A stretch of 64,000 bases of DNA, taken from assembly GCA_002438605.1 (NCBI GenBank), contig DJPR01000024.1, positions 12,492-76,491 of the forward strand, given 5' to 3'. The notes beneath the pieces are model-generated. The model was not told the DNA's origin and made no database searches. It saw nothing but the letters and a program-made list of their open reading frames with translations. Source of the DNA: Ruminococcus sp. UBA6407 (lineage in GTDB: Bacteria; Bacillota; Clostridia; Oscillospirales; Ruminococcaceae). Position numbers and translations under genes: made by a program. This document shows, piece after piece, positions 43,766-55,946 of the stretch (its first letter is position 1; each line of letters begins with the position of its first letter).

Positions 43766-43789
43766 TTAGGCAATACCACACAAAAGCAT
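43766..43789 (+). repeat. Dispersed repeat, copy 9 (single arm)
   Basis: TTAGGCAATACCACACAAAAGCAT, upstream of the NSS transporter gene. Confidence 0.5.
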
Positions 43790-43815
43790 ATTTTTGTTAA
43801 TAGGAGATAGCATAA

Positions 43816-45144
43816 ATGAAAAAAGAAAAATGGTCATCTGATTTCGGATTTCTTATGGCAGCTGCCGGTTCAGCAGTCGGGTTGGGAAATATATGGAAGT
43901 TTCCGTATGTCACAGGAAAAAGCGGTGGAGCTGTTTTCCTTGTTGTTTACTTCATATTGCTTATCATTCTGGGTGTTCCTGTACTGCTTTCCGAAATGTG
44001 CATAGGACGTTCCACAAGAAAAAATCCTATTGACGCCTGCCGAACAATTAATAAAAACTGGGGATTTACAGGCGCATTCGGAATAATAGGTGCATTTATT
44101 ATCCTTTGTTATTATGGAGTCATAGGAGGCTGGGTTATAAAATATATAATTCACTATATTTTCAATTCTTCAATTGACAATGCATCAGAATATTTTGATA
44201 AATTTTCCTCCGGTACATTTATGCCCATACTCCTGCATTTTATTTTTACATTTTCCTGTGCATTAATTGTTATCAACGGAATTTCAAAGGGCATTGAAAA
44301 AATATGTAAGTTCTTTATGCCTGCACTTCTTATTATGATTATAATACTTACCTTTAAATCATTTTCACTTGACGGCAGCATTAATGGAATAAAATTTTTT
44401 CTGAAACCCGATTTTTCAAAGCTTCAATCGTTCAGTGATTGGGCAGTTCTTCTTACCGGTGCAATGGGACAGGTTTTTTTCAGTCTGAGTCTTGGTATGG
44501 GTACGCTGATAACATACGGTGCATATCTTGATAAAAGTACAAGCCTTACTAAATCGGCAATATATATCCCTCTTATAGACTTCATTATTGCACTTCTTTC
44601 AGGCCTTATGATTTTGCCTGCAGTATTTGCATGCGGCATTCCTCCGACAGCAGGTTCCGGAATGATTTTTATTACACTTCCTCAGGTTTTTGCTCAGATA
44701 AGCGGCGGACGTTTCTTTGCGGTTATTTTCTTTCTGCTTATTCTTTTTGCAGCAGTTACATCTGCAATATCACTGCTTGAAGTTATTGTTTCATACATTA
44801 TGAACAGACTAAAACTCAGCAGAAATAATGCTGCATTAATAAGTGCATTTGTAATATCAGTAATAGGAATTCCTGCATCAATGTCATTTGGAAAATTAAG
44901 TAATTTCAAAATTTTCAATATGAATTTCTTTGATTTGCTTAATTTTATATCTGATAAACTGCTGATGCCTCTCGGAGCTTTAGGTATTTGCATTTTATGC
45001 GGATATGTCTGGAAAATTGACAATCTTTCAGCTGAAGCTGGTGTTAAAAGTTCATTTGTAAAGAACTTGCTCAATATTTCAATAAAATATATCTCTCCTG
45101 CAATGATTTTTATTATTTTCATAACATCACTTTTCAATTTATAG
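43816..45144 (+). CDS. Sodium-dependent transporter, NSS (SLC6/LeuT) family
   Basis: 442 residues, about 11 to 12 membrane helices. The NSS signature at the N-terminus is clear (FGFLMAAAGSAVGLGNIWKFPYVTGKSGGAVF); the unwound TM1 with its Gly-rich segment forms the sodium and substrate sites. The family imports amino acids or related compounds driven by Na+. The substrate is not identifiable from sequence. Its dependence on a sodium gradient fits the Na+-type ATP synthase predicted further right. It has the ribosome site AGGAGAT and ends at a terminator. Confidence 0.92.
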   Translation: MKKEKWSSDFGFLMAAAGSAVGLGNIWKFPYVTGKSGGAVFLVVYFILLIILGVPVLLSEMCIGRSTRKNPIDACRTINKNWGFTGAFGIIGAFIILCYYGVIGGWVIKYIIHYIFNSSIDNASEYFDKFSSGTFMPILLHFIFTFSCALIVINGISKGIEKICKFFMPALLIMIIILTFKSFSLDGSINGIKFFLKPDFSKLQSFSDWAVLLTGAMGQVFFSLSLGMGTLITYGAYLDKSTSLTKSAIYIPLIDFIIALLSGLMILPAVFACGIPPTAGSGMIFITLPQVFAQISGGRFFAVIFFLLILFAAVTSAISLLEVIVSYIMNRLKLSRNNAALISAFVISVIGIPASMSFGKLSNFKIFNMNFFDLLNFISDKLLMPLGALGICILCGYVWKIDNLSAEAGVKSSFVKNLLNISIKYISPAMIFIIFITSLFNL

Positions 45145-45150
45145 CAAAAA

Positions 45151-45177
45151 ATAAAGGGACTGAATCAGTCCCTTTAT
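45151..45177 (+). terminator. Intrinsic terminator after the NSS gene
   Basis: ATAAAGGGACTG pairs with CAGTCCCTTTAT around an AAT loop. Confidence 0.8.
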
Positions 45178-45204
45178 AATCCACAATCAGTGCAATATAA
45201 TGCT

Positions 45205-45243
45205 CAGGCAACACCGCACAAAGAATGCACAGTGTTGTCATTG
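45205..45243. repeat. Dispersed repeat, copy 10
   Basis: CAGGCAACACCGCACAAAG followed by the mirror arm TGCACAGTGTTGTCATTG. It lies between the convergent NSS and VanY-like genes. Confidence 0.7.
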
Positions 45244-45249
45244 CTGCCA

Positions 45250-46206
45250 TTATTTAATTACAGTAATGATAAATCCGTCAATATTATTTCCGGAAATAGT
45301 ATAATTAAAATCCACCGGAACACTTATTGTAGTTTCGGCTCCGTTCATATCAGCAGAAGCATAATATATCTCATAAGATTTTTCGTTTAATGTATACTCA
45401 AAAGCACCTGTATCAAGAGTATAATTTTTTAAAAAATCTATATATTCTTCAAGACAATAATTCTTTTCTTTCATTATTGCCGCATGAACGTCGCTTACAT
45501 ATCTTAAATGAGCAACAGATGCTGAAACGCCTGTTATGCTTTCCTTGTCTTGCGGATATCTTACTATAAAGCCATACTTTGTACAATTATCTATTATCCA
45601 GCTTTCTGTGTCCATGCCGTCATATTCAATTATCTCACCGCTTGAGGACTTTATCGCAAGATCAACTGTATATCCTGTTATTGATTCGGGATATGATACA
45701 GTGTATATGCTGTCCTCACCACTGTAGCTTTGAGTTGTGCTGTAAACGACAAAATTATCATTTCCTGTTGCAGCATTATAATCACTCATCATTTTGTTAA
45801 GCTGACCGGCAGCCTCAATGCTTAGCACCATATTCTCATCTCTGAGAATATAAAAATCATTTTTAGTTTCTGCCAAACCTGTCATGCTGAGAAAAATTCC
45901 ATTTGCCGGATTGCCTGCATTTATCAGGCATAAACTCCCTGTATACATACTCTCACGAGAAACATTTATCTGAGAATAGCCAAGATGTTCAACTGAACCT
46001 TCTGCATCAGGTTCAGAATCTGTGCTTAAAATGGTTATATTACTTCCTGAAATATCCAAGCTTTTGAAATTTCCATTTACAATTATACTTCCTGTTGTGG
46101 TATCATAAAATTGACGTCTGACGCAGTCAACAGCAATTATTGAAACTATGCAAACGATAAATGTCCAAAAGACTCTTCTCCAGTTAAGTCTTTGGTTTTT
46201 TTTCAT
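45250..46206 (-). CDS. VanY-like (peptidase M15B) membrane protein lacking key catalytic residues
   Basis: 318 residues with a single N-terminal membrane anchor (FWTFIVCIVSIIAVDCV). The C-terminal ~190 residues match the D-Ala-D-Ala carboxypeptidase fold of VanY/LdcB. The expected SEHQTGLAxD motif here reads PESITGYTVDL (~172), so the first zinc His is replaced by Ser while the Asp remains. The expected EPWHFRYVG reads SVAHLRYVSDVHA (~230), so the catalytic Glu is lost and the His kept. It is therefore likely a non-enzymatic relative, perhaps binding peptidoglycan stems. The typical M15 ends (CLEEYIDFLKNY) are present. It follows a real carboxypeptidase gene 124 bp upstream. It has a good ribosome site (GGAGGAG). 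Confidence 0.75.
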   Translation of the reverse strand: MKKNQRLNWRRVFWTFIVCIVSIIAVDCVRRQFYDTTTGSIIVNGNFKSLDISGSNITILSTDSEPDAEGSVEHLGYSQINVSRESMYTGSLCLINAGNPANGIFLSMTGLAETKNDFYILRDENMVLSIEAAGQLNKMMSDYNAATGNDNFVVYSTTQSYSGEDSIYTVSYPESITGYTVDLAIKSSSGEIIEYDGMDTESWIIDNCTKYGFIVRYPQDKESITGVSASVAHLRYVSDVHAAIMKEKNYCLEEYIDFLKNYTLDTGAFEYTLNEKSYEIYYASADMNGAETTISVPVDFNYTISGNNIDGFIITVIK

Positions 46207-46252
46207 TATGCTCCTCCATTTTGTTGTTTTCTCTATCTTAATCTATATGTCA

Positions 46253-46289
46253 TTTAAGGCAACAGCGCACAAGGTACGTCATAAGCCTG
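46253..46289 (+). repeat. Dispersed repeat, copy 11
   Basis: TTTAAGGCAACAGCGCACAA followed by GGTACGTCATAAGCCTG. It lies between the two peptidoglycan genes. Confidence 0.65.
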
Positions 46290-46330
46290 TGAATTATCCG
46301 TCATATTACACATAATTTTCTCACCATTTA

Positions 46331-47491
46331 TCATGTCACAGGAGGAACATAAGGCTCTCCTCCATAACAAAATACGCTGTAACCGCTTAATGTTTCATAA
46401 ATTGTTTCCCATTTTGACCAACCGTCTGCAAGCACCATAACATAGATTTTACCGTTAATTTCCGCAAAGCTTGCAAGACACTGTCCTGATTCATCAGTAA
46501 AGCCTGTTTTTCCGCCCTTTACAACTACTCCGGGCATTTCAGTACCTGTCATTCTGCTGAACATTGTACTAGTCAAAGTCAAGCCTTCAGGATTGTATTC
46601 CGTTGGTGCTATTTTATATTCATATGTTTCAAGAACTTCACGACAAAAATCATTTTTAAGAGCATACTCCAATATAATTGCAATATCCTCCGCAGTACTG
46701 TAATTTTCAGGATCATGAAGTCCTACAGGATTTGTAAAATGAGTATTTTTAAGTCCGAGTTCCTTAACCTTATCATTCATCATGCTGACGAAAGCTTCTT
46801 CCGAACCACCTACATGTCTTGCAACCGCAACTGCTGCATCTGCACCTGACGGCAGTACAACACCATAAATCAAATCTTTTACAGTAGGAGTTTCACCAGA
46901 CGCAAAGCCTGCTACCGACGCTTCCTGTGCGATAAGCGGATCAATCATATCGGCAGTTATCAATACTGTTTCCTCCAGATTATCCGTATTTTCAGCCGCA
47001 ACAATAAGAGTCATGATTTTTGTAAGTGAAGCAGGGTACATTTTCACATTATAATCATGTTCGGCAACAATTTCATTTGTTTCAGTATCTACAACAATTG
47101 CATACAAAGAATTATATTTTCTTACTTCTTCCGCATTATCTTCAATTATTTCAAAATTTTCTGCTGCCTCTGAAATTTCTGATGCCGCTTCAGTATTTTC
47201 CTCTTTGCCAAATTCAGGATTAAGTAAATAGAAATCAACCGTTTTATCAGTAAAAACGGGATAAAAAACGGCAGGCTCTGACTCTTCAATCTGTTCAATT
47301 ACGGAGCTTTCTGAATCTGATATTACAACAGATTCCTGACTATCCACAATAATCTCAGCCACACTTGCAGGCTTTTTGTTAAATGAGGAAATAATCAGGG
47401 AAATACCGAAAATCAAAATAACCAGAAGAAGTAAAGTCACGCCTACCCTAAAATAGTTTAATCTGACTTTGCCCTTTCTTTTGCTATACAT
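46331..47491 (-). CDS. D-alanyl-D-alanine carboxypeptidase (serine, DacF/PBP5 type)
   Basis: 386 residues. A membrane helix (YFRVGVTLLLLVILIFGISLIISSF) anchors it near the N-terminus, followed by an acidic linker (~50-120). The S11 catalytic motifs are SLTK in YPASLTKIMT (~158), the SxN position in VLPSGADAAVAVARHVGG (~214), where Asn is replaced by Ala, and KTG in VKGGKTGFTDESGQ (~325). It trims the terminal D-Ala from peptidoglycan stems on the cell surface. The Ala at the SxN position is a variant to check, not proof of inactivity. The ATG at 47491 follows TTGAGGTG; the frame begins earlier only with TTG at 47503. Confidence 0.88.
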   Translation of the reverse strand: MYSKRKGKVRLNYFRVGVTLLLLVILIFGISLIISSFNKKPASVAEIIVDSQESVVISDSESSVIEQIEESEPAVFYPVFTDKTVDFYLLNPEFGKEENTEAASEISEAAENFEIIEDNAEEVRKYNSLYAIVVDTETNEIVAEHDYNVKMYPASLTKIMTLIVAAENTDNLEETVLITADMIDPLIAQEASVAGFASGETPTVKDLIYGVVLPSGADAAVAVARHVGGSEEAFVSMMNDKVKELGLKNTHFTNPVGLHDPENYSTAEDIAIILEYALKNDFCREVLETYEYKIAPTEYNPEGLTLTSTMFSRMTGTEMPGVVVKGGKTGFTDESGQCLASFAEINGKIYVMVLADGWSKWETIYETLSGYSVFCYGGEPYVPPVT

Positions 47492-47641
47492 TCTACACCT
47501 CAATGGTTTTATCTCTATTAATATTATTGTAATACATATTTTTCAGAATGTCAACTGTATTTGCAAAATCTACATTATGCACAAACAAAACTTATAAAAA
47601 GCACATTATATTTTGTCGCAAACAGTCGTATCCTGACTGCA

Positions 47642-47679
47642 TAAGTCAGCACCGCACAAATATTGTGCGGTGCTGAAAC
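47642..47679. repeat. Dispersed repeat, copy 12 (near-perfect palindrome)
   Basis: TCAGCACCGCACAA and TTGTGCGGTGCTGA are exact mirror arms around a short AT spacer; the best-conserved copy. It lies just downstream of the atp operon, where it may act as transcript end. Confidence 0.85.
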
Positions 47680-47693
47680 AAATTAATTGATTT

Positions 47694-49507
<1,814 letters not shown>

Positions 49508-50368
49508 TTAGTCCTGAGCATTTGCTCCGCCCACAATCTCTGTTATTTCCTGAGTAATTGCAGACTGCCTTGCTCTGTTATATATAAGTGAAAGATTATC
49601 AATTATTTCTGTTGCATTATCTGTTGCATTTTCCATTGCCATACGTCTTGCTGCCTGTTCAGAAGCAAATGAACACACAACTGCTCCATAAATAAGACTT
49701 GCTATATATTTTGGCACAAGCTCCTCAAAAATTGCAGAAGCAGACGGTTCATAGCGTATAACCGATTTATTCAAAGGCTGCTGTGCAAGATTTTCAAGCG
49801 GAATAACACTTATGCATCGTGCCTCCTGCAAAACAGGAGATACATAATCAGTAAAAATCAATTCAACTTTTCCGATTGATTTATGCTTTCGATAAAGCTC
49901 GATAATCATTTCAGCAATATCCAAAGCCTTGTATATGGTCATATTCTCGCTTATATCCTCAAAGCTTTTGAATATTTTTGCATTTCTTTTTGAAAAATGC
50001 TCAACTGCTTTTTTTCCTATAGGAATAATAACGCTGTTTCCGCCAATTTCTTCTATTTTTGATTCAGCAAGTTTAAGTGCGTTTGCGTTATATCCCCCTG
50101 CAAGTCCCCTGTCACCTGCAATTACAATTATCAGTGAGGTATTGCAGTCTGATTTTCTTGTATAAACCGAATTGAAGAATTTATCCTGAGCAGCAATTTC
50201 ACACATTGTTTCATAAACAATATTGAAAAACGGCATAGCTGCATCAGCTTTTTCTTTTGCTTTTTTAAACTTTGAGGAAGCAACAAGCTCCATAGCCTTT
50301 GTAATCTGCATAGTGCTTTCAACGCTTTTTATTCTGCGTTTAATATTTTTCATATTGCCTGAAGCCAT
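49508..50368 (-). CDS. atpG: ATP synthase gamma subunit
   Basis: 286 residues, the central shaft of F1. The N-terminal helix GNMKNIKRRIKSVESTMQITKAMELVASSKFKKAK and the C-terminal helix ARRMAMENATDNATEIIDNLSLIYNRARQSAITQEITEIVGGANA are the two coiled-coil parts of the shaft, both strongly conserved. The middle Rossmann-like domain has VIAGDRGLAGGYN. It starts 14 bp after atpA. Confidence 0.97.
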   Translation of the reverse strand: MASGNMKNIKRRIKSVESTMQITKAMELVASSKFKKAKEKADAAMPFFNIVYETMCEIAAQDKFFNSVYTRKSDCNTSLIIVIAGDRGLAGGYNANALKLAESKIEEIGGNSVIIPIGKKAVEHFSKRNAKIFKSFEDISENMTIYKALDIAEMIIELYRKHKSIGKVELIFTDYVSPVLQEARCISVIPLENLAQQPLNKSVIRYEPSASAIFEELVPKYIASLIYGAVVCSFASEQAARRMAMENATDNATEIIDNLSLIYNRARQSAITQEITEIVGGANAQD

Positions 50369-50382
50369 TATATCACCTCAAA

Positions 50383-51900
50383 TTATTTTTTATCAGCCAT
50401 GTACTTTTCAGCAAAAGCTGTCAGTGCCTCTTTAAGACGTTCTTCCGTTTCAGGAGTCAAATCCTTGGTATCTCTGATAGAATCAGTAATTTCAGGATAT
50501 GAAGTATCCACATATTCAAAAAGAGCCTCCTGATAATCACTTATCAGCTTTACAGGAATGGTACTGAGGTAATTATGAGTAACTGCATATATGATAATTA
50601 CCTGATTTTCAACAGCAACAGGTTTGTTTCTGTCTTGTTTAAGAACCTCAACTATTCTTTCACCCTTCGCAAGACGTTCCTTGGTATCCTTATCCAAATC
50701 CGAACCAAATTGTGAAAACGACTGTAATTCACGATATTGAGAATATGAAAGCTTCAATGAACCTGAAACCTTTTTCATAGCCTTTATCTGAGCAGCACTT
50801 CCTACACGGGATACTGAAATTCCTGGGTTTACAGCAGGACGTACACCTGCATTAAACAGGTCTGTTTCAAGGAATATCTGACCATCTGTAATAGAGATTA
50901 CGTTTGTAGGAATATATGCAGAAACGTCACCTGCCTGAGTTTCAATAATCGGCAGGGCAGTAAGACTTCCTCCGCCATAATTTTCATTAAGTGAACAAGC
51001 TCTTTCAAGAAGTCTTGAATGGAGATAGAAAACATCACCGGGAAAAGCCTCACGTCCAGGCGGACGCTTAAGAAGAAGTGAAAGGGTACGATATGCAACA
51101 GCATGTTTAGACAAATCGTCATAAACGCAAAGCACGTCCATCCCTTTATCTAGAAAATATTCTCCTATCGTACAGCCCGAATAAGGTGCGATATACTGCA
51201 GCGGAGCAAGCTCTGAAGCTGTAGCCGATACAATAATCGTATAGTCCATAGCACCTGATTTAGTAAGTGTTTCAACAACATTTGCAACAGTAGAACGCTT
51301 CTGACCTATTGCAACGTAAACACATATTATATCCTTGCCCTTTTGATTTATTATTGTATCAAGGGCAATTGCAGTTTTACCTGTCTGTCTGTCACCGATA
51401 ATAAGCTCACGCTGACCTCTGCCTATAGGAATCATGGAGTCAATTGCCTTGATTCCTGTCTGCAAAGGCTTGTGAACTGATTTTCTTGTAATAATTCCCG
51501 AAGCAATTTTTTCAATCGGAGCTTCACCTTCAGCTCTTATCGGACCTTTTCCGTCAATAGGTTTACCAAGAGCATTTACAACTCTGCCTATCATTGCCTC
51601 ACCGACAGGAACAGATACAATTTTTCCTGTTCTTTTTACAACAGAACCTTCCTTTATATCAATGTCTGAACCAAGCATAACTGCACCGACAAATGTCTGT
51701 TCAAGGTTAAGAGCCATGCCCATAACTCCGTTTTCAAATTCAAGAAGTTCGCCTGACATACATTTTTCTATTCCGTTTATATTTGCAATGCCGTCGCCTA
51801 CCGTCATAACTGTTCCGACATCTGAAAGCTCCATTTTATTGCGGTAATGCTTAATTTGTTCTTTTATAATGCCGCTTATTTCTTCTGGGCGTAAATCCAT
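50383..51900 (-). CDS. atpA: ATP synthase alpha subunit
   Basis: 505 residues, the non-catalytic nucleotide-binding subunit of F1. The P-loop is [18 protein letters not shown]. The conserved [25 protein letters not shown] (N-terminal) and [26 protein letters not shown] motifs are present. The length is standard. The gene lies between atpH and atpG with gaps of 25 and 14 bp. Confidence 0.98.
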   Translation of the reverse strand: MDLRPEEISGIIKEQIKHYRNKMELSDVGTVMTVGDGIANINGIEKCMSGELLEFENGVMGMALNLEQTFVGAVMLGSDIDIKEGSVVKRTGKIVSVPVGEAMIGRVVNALGKPIDGKGPIRAEGEAPIEKIASGIITRKSVHKPLQTGIKAIDSMIPIGRGQRELIIGDRQTGKTAIALDTIINQKGKDIICVYVAIGQKRSTVANVVETLTKSGAMDYTIIVSATASELAPLQYIAPYSGCTIGEYFLDKGMDVLCVYDDLSKHAVAYRTLSLLLKRPPGREAFPGDVFYLHSRLLERACSLNENYGGGSLTALPIIETQAGDVSAYIPTNVISITDGQIFLETDLFNAGVRPAVNPGISVSRVGSAAQIKAMKKVSGSLKLSYSQYRELQSFSQFGSDLDKDTKERLAKGERIVEVLKQDRNKPVAVENQVIIIYAVTHNYLSTIPVKLISDYQEALFEYVDTSYPEITDSIRDTKDLTPETEERLKEALTAFAEKYMADKK

Positions 51901-51925
51901 TAATACACCTTCTTTAAATTAATTA

Positions 51926-52465
51926 TCAGTCATTATCTTTCAATTCCTTGGCTATACTGCCTATCCTGGACGAAATACTGTTATCTATAAGAGTATCGCC
52001 ATATTTAAGCTGTACACCGCCAATAATGTCTTTATTGATTTTTTCAATAAGTTTAATTCTTTTGTTGAGTTTATTCTGGAGCTTTACAGTAAGTCTGAGT
52101 CTTTCATCTTCGGTAAGTTCAACACCTGTTGTTACTGTAACCTCCTCAATATTATTTTTCTGGTTATAAAGCTTTCGGAATACTTTTTCTATTTCACAAA
52201 TATAGTTGATTCTTCCACGTTCGGTAAGCAGACAAAGAAAGTCTAACAGCATACCGCTTGTTTTGCTGAAAACCTGTTGAAGAACAGAAATACGCTCCTC
52301 TTTTGAAAGAGTTGGGAGAGTCAGCAGCTGCGTAAGCTCAGGGTTGCTGCTGAATATTTCAGCAATAGTTGAAAGCTCATAGCAAATATCATCAAGGCAG
52401 TCGCTTTCTTCCGCAAGCTCAAAAACAGCCTCTGCATAGGCTGACGCTACGTTGTTCTGACTCAT
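51926..52465 (-). CDS. atpH: ATP synthase delta subunit
   Basis: 179 residues, connecting the F1 head to the b-subunit stalk. It has the N-terminal helical bundle (VASAYAEAVFELAEESDCLDDICYELSTIAEIF) and the C-terminal motif INKDIIGGVQLKYGDTLIDNSISSRI, typical of OSCP/delta. It overlaps atpF by 4 bases, so the two are translated together. Confidence 0.95.
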   Translation of the reverse strand: MSQNNVASAYAEAVFELAEESDCLDDICYELSTIAEIFSSNPELTQLLTLPTLSKEERISVLQQVFSKTSGMLLDFLCLLTERGRINYICEIEKVFRKLYNQKNNIEEVTVTTGVELTEDERLRLTVKLQNKLNKRIKLIEKINKDIIGGVQLKYGDTLIDNSISSRIGSIAKELKDND

Positions 52466-52962
52466 GTTTCATCACCCACATTTTCAATAAATTCATCAAT
52501 AAAGCGTCTTTGGTCTTGTTCATTGATTTCCTTATCAACAATTTTTGAAGCAACCATAACAGCCAAATCCGATATTTCAGAACGTATTTCACTTCTTGCA
52601 GACTGTTTTTCACGTTCAATATCAGCTTCGGCTTTCTGCTTAATCTGAATTGCGCCAGCTTTCGCATTATTGAGAATTTCTTCTGAACGTCGGTTAGCTT
52701 TTTCAGAGGCTGCTTTTATAATATCAGCAGATTCATCTCTTGCACCTGAAATAAGTTTATTATAATGCTCCTCAGCTTCTTTTGCTTTTTCAAGAGCATT
52801 ATCAGCTTTACTGTAAGTTAAAGCAATGTCGTCCTTACGTTCTTCAAGCATTTTATTTACGGGTTTAAACAGAAAATGCTTTATAACAAGAAATAAAATA
52901 AGAGTATTTATGAGTGTAAAAAATATAGATCCAGGATCAATAGACAAAAAATCTAAATTCAT
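52462..52962 (-). CDS. atpF: ATP synthase b subunit
   Basis: 166 residues. One N-terminal membrane helix (IFFTLINTLILFLVIKHFLF, preceded by the typical DPG) is followed by a long charged coiled coil that forms the outer stalk (ALEKAKEAEEHYNKLISGARDESADIIKAASEKANRRSEEILNNAKAGA). A single b-type gene is present, as in other Firmicutes. It starts 84 bp after atpE. Confidence 0.95.
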   Translation of the reverse strand: MNLDFLSIDPGSIFFTLINTLILFLVIKHFLFKPVNKMLEERKDDIALTYSKADNALEKAKEAEEHYNKLISGARDESADIIKAASEKANRRSEEILNNAKAGAIQIKQKAEADIEREKQSARSEIRSEISDLAVMVASKIVDKEINEQDQRRFIDEFIENVGDET

Positions 52963-53046
52963 TGTGTCACTCCCATATTTATAGTATCAAGACAATTGCG
53001 CACACAAATAAGTGAAATGCGGTTGTCATCAATAATTTGTTTTTTA

Positions 53047-54155
<1,109 letters not shown>

Positions 54156-54163
54156 AATTCATA

Positions 54164-54535
54164 TTACCTCCTTACTATTATAGAATGCACAGTATAAATT
54201 GGTTTTGGATAGATAAGTGGAAGAATAATTCCCAAAGGATTAAGAAAATTCAGTTTAAATCCGGCTGCAATAGCCGTACATGAAATAAAAGAACGTAAAA
54301 GATATCCTTTAAGCATTGGATTTCCTGCTGTATTTTGTATTCTTGTATTTTTCAGAACTGAATTATAAAGTAATCTCATGTTTAAAATCAATACAGCAGT
54401 TCCAATAAGCAATGAAACTGCCATTGAAAACGTAAACCCGATAAAAAGCGAAGAAATCAGGAAAACAGCTCCATCAAGGCAAAGAGAGCATATAAGAATA
54501 AACTTAATTTCTCTTTTAAAATCCGAATACTGCAC
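54164..54535 (-). CDS. atpI: ATP synthase subunit I-like membrane protein
   Basis: 123 residues with about four hydrophobic segments. Its position as first gene of the atp operon and its size match AtpI, which assists assembly of the c ring and magnesium supply in some bacteria. The primary sequence is only weakly conserved in this family, so the name rests partly on position. The ribosome site AGGAGGTC and a TATAAT (minus strand, 54575-54570) lie immediately upstream. Confidence 0.75.
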   Translation of the reverse strand: MQYSDFKREIKFILICSLCLDGAVFLISSLFIGFTFSMAVSLLIGTAVLILNMRLLYNSVLKNTRIQNTAGNPMLKGYLLRSFISCTAIAAGFKLNFLNPLGIILPLIYPKPIYTVHSIIVRR

Positions 54536-54611
54536 ATAGACCTCCTGAAAAATACAGATACATATTCTTATTATAACACTTTTTTCTGAAAAAATAAAAG
54601 TCTGAAAATTT

Positions 54612-54651
54612 TTATTTTAAAAAACAGACTGCCATGTTTACAGCAGTCTGT
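54612..54651 (-). terminator. Intrinsic terminator after the cohesin-like lipoprotein gene
   Basis: ACAGACTGC pairs with GCAGTCTGT and is followed by TTTTTTAAAATAAAA on the minus strand. An outer inverted repeat (GAACCTGTCC/GGACAGGTTC) precedes it. Confidence 0.85.
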
Positions 54652-54718
54652 CAGAACCTGTCCGGATAGGAGATATGTACGAATTTTTTATGTGGACAGG
54701 TTCTTAAACTATTATTTA

Positions 54719-55648
54719 TTAATAAGTTAAAGATGTATTTGCTATCTTATCAAATTCACCAACTGAGTATGCATCAACAATTGTCAAAGCATTTTTATCA
54801 TATTCAAAGTTGAAGTTCATAGCACAAAGCCCCGGATTATTAAGCATCTTAAATCTTACAGTAACAGTATCTCCCTGTTTTCCTGAAGCACTTTCGGCAA
54901 TAACAGTAAACTTGCCGCCGTCGTCTACATTCTGCTGTTCAGCATTCTGAGAAACGTATACATAGCCGTCAATTACATTTTCAGGGTATGTAGCAGATAA
55001 TGCTTTAATATTTGAGAACTGTGGTTCTGTAATGGTAATAGGATACTTTCCGTCCGGAATATCTTTCTTTATTTCAAACTTTACTTCAATAAAGTAATCG
55101 TTAAAAGTAAAGTCTTTTTCCTGAGAAACATCAAGCCACCATGCGTTACAGTTTACCATATTTGATTTATAGCTGCTTGAAGTTGTTGTCTGAGTGTTGT
55201 TATTATTAGAACTGCCCTTAGCAGTTACAGTAACAGCTGATGTTGCAGGAACTATATTTGTAACAACTGAACCTGAAGCATCTGTTTCTTTTTGACCGTC
55301 TGCTTTAGTAGCTTCAACAACTTCTGTTGCAGGCTGTCCGTTTGCCTGAGTAACAGTTACAAACTCAGTAACAGGCTGTCCTTTAGCATCAGTTACAACA
55401 TAATACTCCTCTGATGAAGAAGTTGTATTTTTAGGATCAGCGTCTGTAGGGTCTGCACTGTCAAGAGAATTATCACTTGAATCTGAATTAGTATCATAAT
55501 TAAAAGTAAGGCTATCCTTTGAAAGTTCCTTTTTCTCTTCATCGGTAAGTGACGGTGTATTGTTTTTTTCAGCACATCCTGCAAAAGCAGCAACCACAAT
55601 TGCTATCAATGAAGAAAGTGCAATAAATCTCTTTTTAAAATTATTCAT
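54719..55648 (-). CDS. Lipoprotein with cohesin halves in reversed (permuted) order
   Basis: 309 residues from the ATG at 55648, which has AAAGGA upstream. The signal ends in a lipobox (VAAFAGC, Cys24), so it is anchored to the membrane outside. A Ser/Asp/Thr-rich spacer contains imperfect repeats (VTDAKGQPVTEFVTVTQANG and QPATEVVEATKADGQ). Residues ~166-235 look like the C-terminal half of a cohesin (DFTFNDYFIEVKFEIKKDIP, DGKYPITI, NVIDGYVYVS). Residues ~244-309 look like the N-terminal half of a cohesin (GKFTVIAESASGKQGDTVTV, RFKMLNNPGLCAMNFNFEYD, KNALTIVDAYSVGEF). The halves are thus in the opposite order to a normal cohesin. It may be a circularly permuted domain or a deletion product. 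It would display dockerin proteins at the cell surface if functional. Confidence 0.7.
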   Translation of the reverse strand: MNNFKKRFIALSSLIAIVVAAFAGCAEKNNTPSLTDEEKKELSKDSLTFNYDTNSDSSDNSLDSADPTDADPKNTTSSSEEYYVVTDAKGQPVTEFVTVTQANGQPATEVVEATKADGQKETDASGSVVTNIVPATSAVTVTAKGSSNNNNTQTTTSSSYKSNMVNCNAWWLDVSQEKDFTFNDYFIEVKFEIKKDIPDGKYPITITEPQFSNIKALSATYPENVIDGYVYVSQNAEQQNVDDGGKFTVIAESASGKQGDTVTVRFKMLNNPGLCAMNFNFEYDKNALTIVDAYSVGEFDKIANTSLTY

Positions 55649-55881
55649 AACAAAAATCCTTTCATTATAAAAGCTTTCAGCAAAATTCTGAGAAGCACAG
55701 AAAATGCTACAGCTAAACATTTTTCTTTTACTCATTATACACACAACTAGTAAAAATGTCAAGGGATTTAATAAACTGTAACTTTATGTCAACTAATTAT
55801 CATATTCCTTTCACATATTATTTATTCATTATACACAAAAAGTTTATTTTGTAAAAAATAAGTGAATAGATTTTTATAATG

Positions 55882-55910
55882 TTGAATTTAAAAAAATATT
55901 GGTATATAAT
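55882..55910 (+). promoter_or_regulatory. Sigma-A promoter of the VTT membrane protein gene
   Basis: The -35 is TTGAAT (55882-55887) and the -10 is TATAAT (55905-55910), with a 17-nt spacer. Confidence 0.7.
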
Positions 55911-55946
55911 AAAGGAAAAGCAGTTTTCGTTCAGGAGATGGTTTAA

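Noticed and set aside
45250..45390. Plus-strand frame near 45190 reaching into the VanY-like gene
   Set aside because: It overlaps a repeat copy and the antisense of a recognisable gene; no ribosome site.
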